From assembly GCA_051294375.1 (NCBI GenBank), contig CM119263.1, forward strand, positions 4,339,947-4,403,946: a DNA stretch of 64,000 nucleotides, written 5' to 3'. Below, piece after piece: positions 21,499 to 35,218 of the stretch (position 1 is its first letter; each line of letters begins with the position of its first letter). Under the pieces are notes generated by a model, which was not told the DNA's origin, did no database searches, and worked only from the letters and a program-made list of their open reading frames with translations. The position numbers and the translations under genes were made by a program. This DNA comes from Paraspadella gotoi (lineage: Eukaryota; Chaetognatha).

Positions 21499-22507
21499 CA
21501 AACCTATTTAGCAGCCAAAGGGGGAAAATAAAACCATACTTAGAGCGTTGGAACGAATAGGGACTTTTGGCCCATGAATCCGGATTGAAATTTAACTATA
21601 ACCTAGCTGATAGCAGCGGGGCTAGCTAGGATCGACGACGCTAATAGCCTCTCGGGCTCACGCGAAGTTTGAATTTTTTTTCGCGGTTTTTAATAAACGG
21701 GCCGGTTTTTCGAAACCTGGTGCTAACATTCGCCGCTGCAGCCGCCGCCGGACGCGAGGACGAGGGAACGCGGGCGTGCAGAAGTGAAGCTGTCGATCCC
21801 AGTTCCAGACATCACGGTCGTCGAAGTCACCAAAAAGTATGGAGGCCTATGCCTAACAGCGAATGGCGAGAGTGAGACTTCACGATAAAGAAGGGATATT
21901 TTTATGATTCGCGACCGCAAAACGAACGCGGGTTCGGGCGTTCCTACGAATTAAATCGAGGATTAAATAATTTCGTGGAAACTTACCACAAAGCGAAGGT
22001 CGATGCTACGGTTCAAGCGATCACAAATCTGACGGACGTGCGTGGCCGGTAACGCGCTTTTCGAAGAACTTCACATTTCATTGCCCGTGCACGCCATCAT
22101 TCGAGACCGACCGCGTGCGTAAAGTTTATTAAATCCCGATTATTCGAGCTTCCGTTCGCGCCAAATGTTAGGAATTGGTCCTGTTATTGTTTTGGTCCGC
22201 TGCCGAAAAACCGTTCCGGAAGTTTGAGCTGAGAAAGAAGGGAGGGAAATATTTCTGTACTGGGCCGCCGCGGATAGCCTGTTTTTTTCCGAAAACCCGC
22301 GTAACGATCCCCACCTGCCCGTTATGCACAGCAGTCCTCGTCCCACACGTCGAGGTGGCTGGAGACTTCGCCCGACTTTCCCGTGTCCACCCATTCGTTC
22401 GGAGAGATCGAAGGTCAGCATCCCGCTATCGATAAAAACAGTATCTCATGCTTCGTCCAAATCGTCTCGTGAACGGTCCGTCGAGGTTAGTACAACGATC
22501 TGGAAAA

Positions 22508-24549
22508 AATGAAAGGAAGAAAGAATGATATAGAAATGGAGGAAAGGAAAATTGAGTTAGCGGCGAGAAAAAGAAAAGAATCGAAAGGAGGAAAGAAAAA
22601 AGCGAGAAGAAAAGTTAAATCGTTTTTAAAAGAAGAGAAATAGTGACGACGTGAAGACCTGTTTTCATGTAGATCCGTTACTATGCGGTCGACGAACGTC
22701 GAAACAAAAGCGGACGTGTCGACGACTGAATGCCGAGACGCCGAAGAAATTCGTCGTAATGAACCGTCGCCGTGAGGAGCATCGTCAGGAGGAAGTGCCG
22801 TCTCACAGGAGCGCCGTCATGAGGAGCGCCGCCGCCGCGAGGAGTGCGCTTGGAAGCGCGCCGCCTTGAGACGTCGCGTCGAGGAGCGTTCGCAGAAAAT
22901 TCATGAAACCAAAGAGGTGAACCGTTTTGCACGCCGGTCGATGATGATGCGGCATCAAGACTATACAACATTGTATGCCGCGGTAAGGGGCCGGAGACAG
23001 AAAGGGAAAAGCGAAGTCCAAGGTCGAAGTTTTTTCTTAACGTTTCCAAGAGTGGGGAGAAAATGATCGAATTCTCGCGCCGCGCCGATAGTAACGCCGC
23101 CGGGGGTACCCGCCGCCTTACGTTCCGTTAGCCGCGCCGAAATCCGTACCGCCTCCCGTTCCGCCGCCCGTACAGCCGTTCGTGCTTTCCGTCAATCCAG
23201 TTTAAAAGCGAGTGAGCCGCCGGCTCGCCCCCCGCCGCCGCCGCCGCCGCCGCCGCCGCGTCCTGAGTTAACAAGAAAAAGCTGTTGAGCCGCATGTCGC
23301 GCGGTTATCAGAAACGCCGTCGTCCGTTTATCGGATTTATCACACCGCCGCATAGTCTTGTAATTGTTCTTGTAAACTGAGAGATCTTCCAAGTAGTGCT
23401 GCTGCCGTCGTCGACAGGTAGGCCGCCGGAGGAGGATCGTGAATCTGAAAGGAAAGGAAACGGAGAAAAAGGTTGAGAGGATGCGTAACTCAGCTTTGTA
23501 TCTTACAAACGCAACAACAGGCATTAAGTTTGATTAGGCAGAACGTCCCCAAGTTAAGTTTAACCGGTAAAGACGCAGAGTGGATTTTCGGAGTCGCAAA
23601 TGAATTCATTTGAGTCCGTTGATCGTATCGGCCGGGGTACAAGATGAGATCTTAATGTCTGAGTTAAAAGAATAATTTCGACGGAGACGCCGGAATAATT
23701 GTTTCAGCAATATGAAGGCTTCGGCGACATAAAGGAGCCCTGGAAAAAGGTCCAAAAAAGTTTTAACGATTGAGTTCGGTCGTAGAATTTCACAGCGAGG
23801 CAAATGTTGAGGATTTATTAAAAAGGCCCGAAAATCTCGGATTCGAGATCACGCGGGAGCGAGAACCTTTATTCTCGAGATGGAAAAGTTTCACAGTTCG
23901 CGCCGTCCGAACAAAATCGTGCCGACCACTTTTTCTACGCAAGAAACATACACTGAAGGTCATTTCAAAAAAAATTGCGTTTTAGCCGGTCCGGTTTTCC
24001 GAAGAGAATGATTCGACATGAGATGTGCAGTTTTGAAAGAGAATAGAGAAGGAAATCTCGAAATGGATTTTCGCGGAAGAATTTATTGAACTCGTGAAAG
24101 ATTGACGAAGATGAGCGAAAGAAAGGAAGCTGTTGAACAAACAACGTAAAATAATGGGAAACGAGAGAGTGAGTGAGAATGATACAAATGAGCGCACGCA
24201 CGTACGGTATCACAGAACAATGTGTCCGTCCGACGCCGCCACGACCACGAAAGCAAAAGCCGTCGGCGCGAGTCAAAGCGTTCCAAACCAAACTCAGATC
24301 CAAGCACACACGTTCACCACCGAGAGGGCAGCGAAAGTCTAAGTGGTGATTTTTGGCGAAAAAGCACATTTTAAACCGGAGTATTTATAAAATTTCTGAG
24401 CTGGACGAAGACTCGAGATCCGGCTTGATAGGGAGAAAGGCCTGTGCATGTTATGTTTGGTCGAGGACATCAAGCGAGATCATGTTCGAACTTGATGGCT
24501 GCCAACGTGTGGACGTCGCGCCCATTCACGCATCCTCTGCATCGTGAAG
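22508..24549 (+). pseudogene. Decayed BEL/Pao gag region, copy C
   Basis: Same as 2,697-4,738. NVPKLSLTGKD lies near 23,533 and the split zinc knuckle near 24,445-24,485. Confidence 0.62.
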
Positions 24550-24673
24550 GCCGGCGATAGAGGAAAATTCTTCCTGCTAGCGGCCGCGGTATGGTGACGA
24601 ACCGGCCGCGTTCAAACCAATAGTACCTGTTGTTGTAACGAAATGAGAATAAAATCTGTTGTTACATACGCTA

Positions 24674-25086
24674 ATGTTAGACAGCGGAGCCACGAGATCG
24701 GCAATTTCACTTAGATTGCGGCGAGAATTATAATGTAAATACTTATGCTGAATTTACAAATTTAACGGCACGTACAACAAAGTATCAAAAGCCTGGAGAG
24801 ATTACACGACATTAGAATTTCGAATTTGGACGAACTTACGCCACGGAAATAAACAAATAGTTTTTAGTCGGCGACGTATTAACGACAGAGACCGACCGAC
24901 CGACAAAATCACGAAATTGAAGATTACAATTACATAAGGAAGTGAGATTTGAGGAATTGGAAAGAAGATGCGGTTGAGATGTGATTCTCGACGGCCAGGT
25001 TGGCACATGTCTTGGGTCGGTGGAAGACAGGATCGGGCCGGAAGGGTTTCCCGTTGCACTAAAGAACGAAGTTTCGGATGACGACT
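24674..25086 (+). pseudogene. Decayed BEL/Pao protease, copy C
   Basis: DSG near 24,680-24,688 and GPEGFPVALK near 25,035. Same lesions as copies A and B. Confidence 0.7.
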
Positions 25087-25587
25087 GATCGAGCAAGTGA
25101 CGAAACGAAAGTGGAGATCACGTAAGTTGTTTGTTCGACGTTGCCAGAGACGTAGAAACTGGCAATATTTGATCGCGAATATGTTTTCGTTATGATTTTC
25201 TGTTTGGAAGGGTCGAACTGTATCGTCGAGGTTCAACACGCGTCTCCGTGCAAGATGGATTTCGCGATTGAGCAGCTTGAGAGAGAAAATTTATTTCAAT
25301 GAGTCAACGGCATTATGTCGCGCCATCGCCATGGAAAAACACGGAAGGAAAAAACCGCTTGAGATGTTCGCGAAGATGAAAAAGAAGTTACGAAGAGCGC
25401 AGAGAACAGAGCGAGGAAGTTCGGGCAAATAAAATGAGAAAAGATCGGTGGTGCTTGAAGGGGTGTTAAAGACGATGAGGAAACCATAAGGTTTGGGTCA
25501 TGTAAAGAAAAAGCTAAAGTTGAGAATCCGTTCGCTGATTTGCCCGTGTTTTTTCGCGCCGTTACCTCGTCGTTACAAGCGGGACAA

Positions 25588-26291
25588 GAACCGGCAAAAT
25601 TTCGTATTTGCCCAGGTGCGTTGTCGAAAGTCAAAGGAAAGTGTTTAAATGATTTTTTGATACGCTGTACCCGATAACCTTACACTTTAGTCGGCATGTT
25701 GTTAAAATTTCGCCGAAAAAAGGTACAGCTATTCCGGAGATATTAAAGGATTTTTTCACCAAGTTGAGCTTCATCCAAAAGACGTGCCGCGTTTCAGGTA
25801 CCATTGGTACAAGGATAAGTCGATGAGGGAATTGGAGGTGCGCGAGCCGCTCGTGCCACGGTGTTCGGTGGCGGCCGGAAGCCCAGGTATAGACAGACTT
25901 TCCGTGGTGCAATATCATGGTATAGAGACTGAGTTCAAAAGAAAGATTTTTTCGCCGGAGGTGATAGCGGCGTTTTTCTTGAAAGTAATACGTCGATGAT
26001 TTTTTTGATTCGTTGGACGGGATTAAGGCGGCAAGGAAGATGAAAAGGACAATGACTGAGGGATGAGAAAGGGTGGATTTGAAACTGGAGAAATAGCAAG
26101 CATCGGACGAGAGAATTTTGTCGGACAGGCGGACGGCGAACGAATGAAGACCAAAAGTGGTTGACGGCAGTCGCGGACGAAGAACTGGAAAGACGATTTT
26201 GGAAAGAATGGCCGAAAACGCGCTGCCGGAGGATCCGTCGATACGCCAAATATGATTCGAAGGATTGGAGTCGCATTTAAAGACATTTGAA
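25588..26291 (+). pseudogene. Decayed BEL/Pao reverse transcriptase, copy C
   Basis: VKGKCLNDFLIR, GDIKGFFHQVEL and YVDD (25,989-26,000) in the same frames and with the same breaks as copies A and B. Confidence 0.83.
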
Positions 26292-27489
26292 AAGTCGCCC
26301 ATTGTTTTGTTTTGTTGTTAAGTCGCGTGCGCGAAGTAATCTTGACCAGGAAACTAAAAAGGGAAACATTAATTAGAAATAAGCGAGGGAAGGGCCACGT
26401 CAAATTTGTGACGAGGTCGAAAACTAGATACCAAATAAAGCATTAACGAAAATAAAAAACAAAAAAAGAACTTACCTTTAAAAATTAACGACGGTAAATA
26501 GGATAAACGAGATCAACAAAAGTTTTAAGAGCGAAAATGAAAGTAAAACATATTGATCGAGAGAAAAGATAAAGTCCTATAGGATAGGCTAGTATTAAAA
26601 TAGGAAAGCATACTAGCTAGATGCGGATTACTTATTAAATTTAATTTCAACCGTATTCGAAATAACATTAATTTTTGCTCATAACAAAAAAAAAAAAAAA
26701 AAAAAAAAGAAAAGAAAAAAAGAACATTATCTAAACAAACTAATTCTTGCAGTGCAAGAAAGGGGGAGAGAAATTCAGCGTAGTTTCGTCCGTCTCGAAT
26801 GCACGCATGCAAATGCCCGCACACGCACGTAACACGCAGTACACAGCCAAAACTCGTTCCAGACAAGATGAAGACGGAGACAACGAAAGACGGTACGGCA
26901 AAGCGTCAAGCAAAGCAAAGCGTAAAAGCAGAGCAGAACGTCATCAGCAAGCAGAACTAGGACGTCATCGAACAGAACAACAGCGTGCATCGAGCAGAGC
27001 ATCATTCGCGGCGTCAGTCCGTAGCGCGTCGTCGGGCGCCGTGCGTGGAAAGAGAGACGAAACAAGGCCAGCCAAAGATTGTTGCACACTCCGTCGTCAT
27101 GGGCGTCAAGAACTGTTGCTGACCCCATCAAGGGCCAATCAAAGACGTTCTAGTTCGTCGTCAAAGGACGTTGCAACGGGTCGTCAAGGTTGTGTCAACC
27201 CAAGATGCCAGCAGAATCCGGTCAAAGAAAGCAGAACGTTCACTCGCGGGAGAATGGGCAACCGTTACGGGGGGAGCTCGTGCCATGGAGACGACGAAAG
27301 CCGGGCGCGGACTTGGGATACGGGGAAATATACTTTGGGGATATGGGGGAAATGAACTTTGGGGAAAGGGGCAGTACGTCAAAGGAAAATACATTACTTC
27401 TTCAAATTGCAATGGGCGAAGATTTGATTTGTTTCTTGTAGCGACTATTAGTAGTTTAATTGTTTTTGGTCGAAGGGTCGACGGGGGAG

Positions 27490-27903
27490 TGTAAAGAATA
27501 GTCGTACGTTTATGAATAGCTGTATTGCACTGCATAGGTCGTATAGCGCTGCTTACGGCGTCGTCGATAATTTGTTATTTGAGTTAGCCTAGTTACTGAA
27601 ACCTTCACTACCGTTTTGAGGCGCCGTAAGACGATTCGAGCGTTACCGAGTTTTTGAAACCGATTATTTTGAGAAAAACTGTAAAAATCCCTAACTGCCC
27701 AAAATGTAAGATGAAATTGTAAAATGTAATTCGACATTGTATTTGATAAATAATAATTTCTGCAGATTTGAACACTTCGCTTCTGCCGTCACTTCACATC
27801 CTACCAATAAAACTACTCTCGTTGAAACTCAACGGGCATTTAACATTTAGACAGATATTTTTTGATTAGGCTTTTTGTAGTGGAAATTTCGATTTCAAAT
27901 AAT
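27490..27903 (+). repeat. 3' LTR of BEL/Pao copy C
   Basis: Starts TGTAAAG after GGGGGAG and is followed by TCTCG. Confidence 0.85.
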
Positions 27904-27951
27904 TCTCGCGTTCATCTTCGTGCGGCCGGTCCTGTCCAATTTCAATATATG

Positions 27952-28022
27952 TATTTCTCATCTCTCTCTTCTCGTCTCTCTCTCATCTCTCTCTCGTCTC
28001 GTCTCTCTCTCTCCTTCTCTCA

Positions 28023-28065
<43 letters not shown>

Positions 28066-28085
28066 ATCATCTCTCTCTCTCTCTG
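27952..28085. repeat. CT-rich tract, copy C
   Basis: Same sequence as 17,825-17,958. Confidence 0.93.
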
Positions 28086-28436
28086 ACTTCAGAAAATGTG
28101 GTTTTGTTTCCATACTCGCCTTCATTCTCGAATGACAATCGAAAATATTCATTTTGACTTTCGTCATTATCTTTTTTTATTAACAATACAATTTTTTTTG
28201 TATATTGGCAGGAAAGCAGAGCTTCTCCTCGTTTGCTTGGTCAGAGGGAAGCTAATTTTTTTCTCGTTTATCCAACTAATAACGAAACTTTTTTTAAACT
28301 TAATCTGCATACATTTTTTTAAAAAAAATGTTCATTATTTACCAGTCAAAAAATAATTTTCTTCTCCTTCGTTAATCAACTTTTAGTTTTTGGCTCTCGT
28401 ATCCTTTGGCTTGAAAAACAGCGTCAACACACCGAT

Positions 28437-28617
28437 CCTCTCTCTCCTCTCTCTCTCTCTGCCTCGTCTCTCTCTCTCTCATCTCTCTCTCTCTCCTTCT
28501 CTCTCTCTCTCATCTCTCTCTCTCTCTCGTGTCTCTCTCTCTCTCTCTCTTTCCTCTCTGNNNNNNNNNNNNNNNNNNNNNNNNNCTCTCTCTCTCTCTC
28601 TCTTTCTCTCTCCCACT
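28437..28617. repeat. CT-rich tract interrupted by a gap
   Basis: Up to 28,560 it repeats the tract of copy A (8,716-8,838). A 25-N gap at 28,561-28,585 follows, then more CT. In copy A the same place has no gap. Confidence 0.93.
28561..28585. other. Assembly gap, 25 N
   Basis: Fixed-size gap inside the CT tract. Confidence 0.99.
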
Positions 28618-28900
28618 CTCACTCATATTCAAAAGACATTCGAACAGTTGTCACTTTTTCTCTCTCGATTTTAATGTCACACGTATGACGTCGCACATTC
28701 CGTTCGGACGCGATGCCAAGCCTCGTTCATCATTGAAGTAAAAAAGAAAAAAAAAAGTTTGCTTCTTGACGTCGAGTTGTCGAGGTTGACAGAATCCTTT
28801 TATGAAATCGTTTTCCAAGCCAGGAGTGTTATCACTTTTTTGACACATTGGAAAAGAGAATTTCTTTTTAATCAAGTTTATGAGGGAGTTAATTATTGAA

Positions 28901-29310
28901 GGAATGATTGAATGAATGAAATGAATAAATGAATAGATGAATCAATGAAAAAAAGAATGAATCAATGAATCAATAAATGAAGAAAAAAATGAATAAATGA
29001 AGAAATGAATGAATGAATGAATGAATGAATGAATGAATGAATGAATGAAGAAAAGAAAGAATGAATGAATGAATGAATAAAGGAATTAATCAATGATGAA
29101 ATGAATGAATAAATGAATGATTAAATGAATGAATGAATGAATTAATGAATGAATGAATGAATGAATAAATAATGAATGAATAGATGGATGGATGGACGAA
29201 TGAAATAATGAATGAATGAATTTAATGAATGAATGAATTTAATGAATGAATGGATTAATGAATGAATGAATGAATGAATTTAATGAATGAATGAATGAAT
29301 GAAGGAATGT
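28901..29310. repeat. GAAT tetranucleotide tract, copy C
   Basis: Counterpart of 9,121-9,537 with the same order of variant motifs and small length changes. Confidence 0.95.
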
Positions 29311-29646
29311 ACGATCAACGATCACCCATCTCTGATCCCTGATCTCTTCATCCCCGATCCCCGCTCAAAACAACTCAAAATATGGCCAACAAAAGGTCAT
29401 TGATACCCAAATTGATCCCAGAGTTGATCCCCGACTTGACCTACGAGAATTCACTAAAGCCATCCCCAGTTGAAACTCCAGTTTTTCGAGTTTGAACTCG
29501 ATTAGTTTTTTTTCCCTTTTTTTTCCCTCTTTTTTTGTTCTACTTTTTCTTTTTCTTCTTTTTTTTCTTATTTTTATATCAAATATTGTTGCCTTTTTTT
29601 CGGGTTACCGAAAAGATGTTTCTCGACTGGTAATGAGAAAAATATT

Positions 29647-30948
<1,302 letters not shown>

Positions 30949-31938
30949 ATGATTAAACTCTCCCGGGGGCTGCGGCAGCGGCGGCGGCGGCGGCAGCGGC
31001 AGCGGCGGCGAAGGCGTCGGGCCGCATTGACGGCGGCAGCGGCGGTTGCGGCGACGGTCGCTGCAGGGGCGTCAGCCGCGACCCGATGGAAAGTTGTAGA
31101 GTTGACGAAGGAAGTCGGCGTTTGGTGGCGTTTGAGTCAGCGTCGACAGGCAGCGTCGGGCGGTGTCGGGCGGCATCTGGCGTCGCCGGGCGGCATTGGT
31201 AACGGCGTCGGGCGGCGTCGGGCGGCGTCGGTGTCGGCGTCGGGCGGCATTGTTCCTACCCGAAGCGAAAAGCGCGCCCCCAAGCGGGACGCGAGCCGAA
31301 AGGAAGGAAACGGGAACGGTTCGGGACGCCGCAACGGAAGGGGAACGCCGGGAGCGCCGGGAACGCCGCAAGGGGAAGGGAACGCCGGATGCCGACGTTT
31401 TGAACGCGCCCGGTCACGTGACTCAACTCACTCTTTTCGTTTCACTCTTTCCTCCTTTCCTTCCTTTCCTCCTTTTCTCTTTTCCTCTTTTCCTCCTTTC
31501 CTCCCTTTCCCATTCTCTCTTAATTCTTCTCCCAATCCATCTTTGTTCTTCCCTTCCTCTTCCCTCCTCTTTCTATCTCCTCCCTTCTATCCTCTCTATT
31601 CCTTCCCTTTTCCCTCTCATTCTCCTTCTCTTTCTCCCTCTTTTTCTCTCTCTCCTTCACCCTCTCCTTCTCCTTCTCTTCCTCCCTCTCTTCCTCCCTC
31701 TCTTCCTCCCCCTCTTCCTCTCCTCCCTCCACCCTCAGCTCTCTCTAGTTTTCGCTCCGGTTTTAATTCGATTTTTTCTTCGTCGAAAATTTTTTTTTTC
31801 TGTTTATTTATTTTAATAACGCGTCGACGGTTTCCGGGCGACGGAGCGTTGGTTGCCACGGTTGCCACGGTTGCCAGTATGCGAGACCGGAGGACGCTAA
31901 CGATGCGCCATCGTTGGCGTTGGCGATGGCGACGAAAA

Positions 31939-31970
<32 letters not shown>

Positions 31971-32150
31971 CACGAACGAACGGCGACGACGAACGAACGG
32001 ACCGACGACGACGGGACAGATGACGAGGACGACTGACGACCGGACTCTGGGGGGAATTTAAATCGCAACCTTTTCGGGAAGGGGGAGAAGGGGGGGCGGG
32101 GGGGGGTTGAATGCAAAACCAGCGGGTTTGAATTTTGCAGGCGGCGTAAT
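30949..32150. repeat. Compound GC-rich, pyrimidine and GAC repeat region
   Basis: 30,965-31,075 is GGC/GCA trinucleotide repeat. 31,140-31,255 repeats GGCGTCGGGC about every 10 bp. 31,424-31,745 is a pyrimidine strand of TTCC and CTCC units. 31,850-31,880 repeats GGTTGCCAC three times. 31,930-32,035 is GAC/CGA repeat. One frame is open for 370 codons across it, but the product is poly-Arg, poly-Ala and Ser/Pro/Phe repeats that change with each simple repeat, so I do not call a gene. Confidence 0.75.
32076..32107 (+). repeat. G-rich run with quadruplex potential
   Basis: Four or more G runs (GGG, GGGGG, GGGGGGG, and a final run of nine or more) within 32 bases. It lies about 45 bp before the start of the D repeat unit. 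Confidence 0.7.
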
Positions 32151-32214
32151 TTTTCTCCTCCATTATCCGGATATACACTTAATCTTAAAAATTGTACCTA
32201 TTTTTCTAAACTGT

Positions 32215-32410
32215 TTATGCCTTAAACCGCCTAAGTCTGAACCCTAAACCCTAACCTTTACATATCCCGCTAATTCATCCTTACCTAACTCTAATTCTTC
32301 AACCCAAATGCCCGAACGTGATTGCTTAACGCCTAGATCACTAAATGCTTATCCCTAAAGCTTAAGGAATGAACCAATCTTTAGACGCCGAATCCCTAAC
32401 TTATGCGAGA
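32215..32410. repeat. Degenerate CCCTAA-like tract, D1
   Basis: Words such as AACCCTAAACCCTAACC and ATCCCTAAAG at irregular spacing. Counterpart in D2 at 43,020-43,215, where it is denser. Confidence 0.6.
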
Positions 32411-33271
32411 TGAAAAAAAGTGAGATACCGAGGTTATACGATGAAATTGGGCGTTCGTGTGAAAATAATAACTGCAATAACGAAATGAGGTATTCAACTG
32501 GATGTTTCAACAGTTTTCGGGATTAAATCGAAGACAATGAGTTTGTTGATGGTAGTAAAAGTACTCGATTGATATTTGATGTAATGGATTGATGTAGAAT
32601 AAGCTTTCGCGAAAAAACATCGGACTAAACGAAGTTTTTGAAATATTCATTTCGACGCATAAATTTTCGTTTCAATTTCCCTGTCTCCAGTGTTTGTTTT
32701 TTTGGTTGTTTTTCTTTGTTAAATTTATTTTTTAAAAATTTTGGGTTAAGTAATGTTTAATTGTTTCTTACTTTTTTTAAGGAAATATTGGATAATTTTT
32801 TTTTTATCTTATCTTCTTTTCTTGTTGTGTTTTTTTGTTTTTTTAGGGCCTCAGACATGAATGGGCGATTTACTTGTAATGGCAACACAAAAAAAGTCTG
32901 TTCGGTCGCCCATTCGGAGGCGAGTTCGGTGACTAAAGAATTATACTTGTGTTTTATTATAGATTGCTTAATTGCGGATCCATGTCCCCCCCGCGACGCC
33001 ATCCGTTCAAGAACCGTCAGCCATCCGCGTCAATACGATTCCATTCAGAAGATGAATTACGACTGAGGAAATGTTCCAAAACTTCCTTACAAATAACTAT
33101 TAGAAACTCTTTTACAAATAGTAAACCATAGAAAGAAATTGGTATTCGTGATATTTTGAGTTTCGGAAGTTTAAACTTTTCACTTGTACTGAGCTTACAC
33201 GTTTGTAAAATAGAGTATAATGCAATTTTAGTTTTTCCTCTTACTTTGACATCAAGAAATCCCATTATGTA
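32411..33271. other. D1 segment with splice-acceptor-like motif, no gene proven
   Basis: A pyrimidine run ending in TTTTTTTAG at about 32,847 is followed by GGCCTCAGACATGAATGGG. The start and first codons are conserved in D2 (43,610-43,640), but indels then break the frame. The rest is AT-rich. I cannot support an exon. Confidence 0.4.
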
Positions 33272-33938
33272 CATAGAGTGGAGCAGCTCAAACAAAAAAA
33301 TTTATTTGAATGATCGACAATGATATTATAGAATGTTTGAGATAGTAATGATAAGTAGTACAAAATATTTGTTCATATTATCTTGGAACAGAATGTAAAA
33401 TATAATATATGTTTGTAGTAAATATCTAGAAAGAGTAAGATTTGTAAAAATAATTTATTTTATAAACATTGTTAATTAAAGATCAGATTCTTCTAAAAAG
33501 TTGAATCAAAAATATAAAAATGTTATCCAACATTTTTGTCATCTTCAATGTTAAATAAAAAAAAGTCGAAAATTTTTACTTTTTTATTCTCTGTAAGGGA
33601 AACTTATATATGTTAAGGGACGCTTTTTTAGAGGCATTTTTTGTGATCTAAACATTAAAATAATCATATAACATATTTTTATAAAAGTTTCTTAGTTTTT
33701 TACGGGCGAATCCAAATCAGTTCTTAAAGAAAGCTAAAATAAGATTATTTTGAAATTTATGACGATTTTATAAGGGATATTCACTTACATAAATAATTGA
33801 ATTTGCTATACTGTTATGGCGCTAAACAAAATTTTTAAAAGAAGGATTTTAAAATATCATGTAATTATATTGTCCATGGACAGCGAAAAAAATAATGTTC
33901 AATTCACTCAATCTTTTCATCACTGTCCACCGCTAATG
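33272..33938. mobile_element. AT-rich insertion in D1, possible Tc1/mariner-type MITE
   Basis: About 667 bp present in D1 but missing at the matching point of D2 (about 44,013-44,025). It is flanked by TA on both sides (33,270-33,271 and 33,939-33,940). The left end reads CATAGAGTGGAGCAG and the reverse complement of the right end reads CATTAGCGGTGGACAG, a weak terminal inverted repeat. There is no open frame of note. An alternative reading puts the target duplication as CATAG (33,272-33,276 and 33,945-33,949) with ends shifted accordingly. The family assignment is tentative; the presence/absence difference is clear. Confidence 0.5.
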
Positions 33939-33949
33939 TAATGGCATAG

Positions 33950-34500
33950 AGGATTCATGTGTTTGCTATTAAAAAATAAAATTTTATCTTATATTTTTTG
34001 ACCGCTGTGTCGCTGGAGTCATGAAATCCGAATACGGGACACCCCACTCCATCTCTTCTCTCTCTCTCTCTCTCTCTTCTCTCTCTTCTCTCTTTCTCTC
34101 TCTCTCCATCTCTCTCTTCTCTCTCGTCTCTCGCGTGTTCCGTTCTCTCTTTCTCTTTCTCTCTCTTTCATCTTCCACGTCGTTGCAACGGACCGGGCCG
34201 GCCGCTCCGCCGCCAGCCTGCCAGCCGCCGCCTTCGGCTGTTGTGGGTATTCTGCTCTTATCAAAGTGGAGTCAAGCCTGCGGCGTCCCGGACCCAAAGC
34301 GGCGCGGTCTTGTCCCCCCAGTGGCGGCGGCACGCCTCGTTGGGCTGTCAGAGTTTTTCTGCGCCGCATGAAAATGGAAACGCGAGAGAGAGGACAACAA
34401 GTTCTTGGCTGGAGCCACGCCAGCTCTCGGTGAATTTGTCGCCAGTGGAGGACAGAGGTCAATCGTGATGGAATCCGGTTGAAGAGCGTTCGCAATAGCC
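33950..34500. other. D1 segment with CT tract and GC-rich stretch
   Basis: 34,050-34,170 is CT-rich. 34,180-34,420 is GC-rich (GCCGCTCCGCCGCC and GGACCCAAAGCGGCGCGG). The GC-rich part recurs at 44,231-44,410 in D2. No gene supported. Confidence 0.6.
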
Positions 34501-34740
34501 GGAGGAGGGATCACGCCTTGGGCGGGAGGGGGGTTGTATACCGATTATGTGCACAAGTGAAACTGTCGAGAAGATTCACTCTTTAAGCGGGTCCGTGTTG
34601 CATTTTTTTGTGACCGTCAATCTGAATGGGTTGAGAGTTAAACTCTTTAACAGGGGGAAAGGGTTGCAACGTTTCGGGTATACACAATGTTGAAAGTGTT
34701 GAGAGTTCACTCTTAAGCGGGGGTGTTGTCAGACAAATCT
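34500..34740 (+). repeat. 60-65 bp tandem repeat, D1
   Basis: Three to four copies of a unit containing TTCACTCTTTAAGCGGG and ending in TGTTGCAAC/TGTTGCCAT-like sequence. Counterpart at 44,470-44,705. Confidence 0.85.
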
Positions 34741-35186
34741 GAATCTGTATATTACCTTAAGCGAATCTCTCTCTCTGTCTCTCTTCTGGTTTTCTAACAT
34801 GTCAACAAAAGGCCGTTGCAAGGGATGGGGGATGGTTGCATACAATTCGAAGACTTTCCTGCATGCCAATAAGAGTCAGGAGACAGAAATTATTAGCATC
34901 TGACATTGGCCATTATTTCTGTATTTACTCGTTAATATGAACGATAAACAAACCAAAAAAAAAAACAATGCATAGTCTTTGCAAATTTAAAGACAAACTG
35001 GCCCCTTAATTATTCTTGCTCTTCTCTTTTCACTTCTTATGCTTTTTCACTTAATATATTCGTTCATATTCTTATTTTTCTCCTCAAGACATTTTTCGAA
35101 ATATAAATATTGTAAATAAAAAAATTTTTTTTCAAAACGGTTGACAGGCAGAGAGAGAGAGGGAGAGAGAGAGAGAAGAGAGAGAG

Positions 35187-35218
<32 letters not shown>

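Larger units (their letters stand above)
21094..27903 (+). mobile_element. BEL/Pao LTR retrotransposon, copy C
   Basis: Same element as 1,283-8,092, offset 19,811, with the same flanks, LTRs, polypurine tract and lesions. It has gag, protease and RT remnants in that order, with no RNase H or integrase recognised. It lies in the most complete copy of the surrounding unit. Confidence 0.87.

Noticed and set aside
30949-32061. A 370-codon plus-strand open frame
   Set aside because: It crosses GGC, pyrimidine and GAC simple repeats; the product is successive low-complexity runs with no domain, so its length is explained by lack of stops in these repeats.
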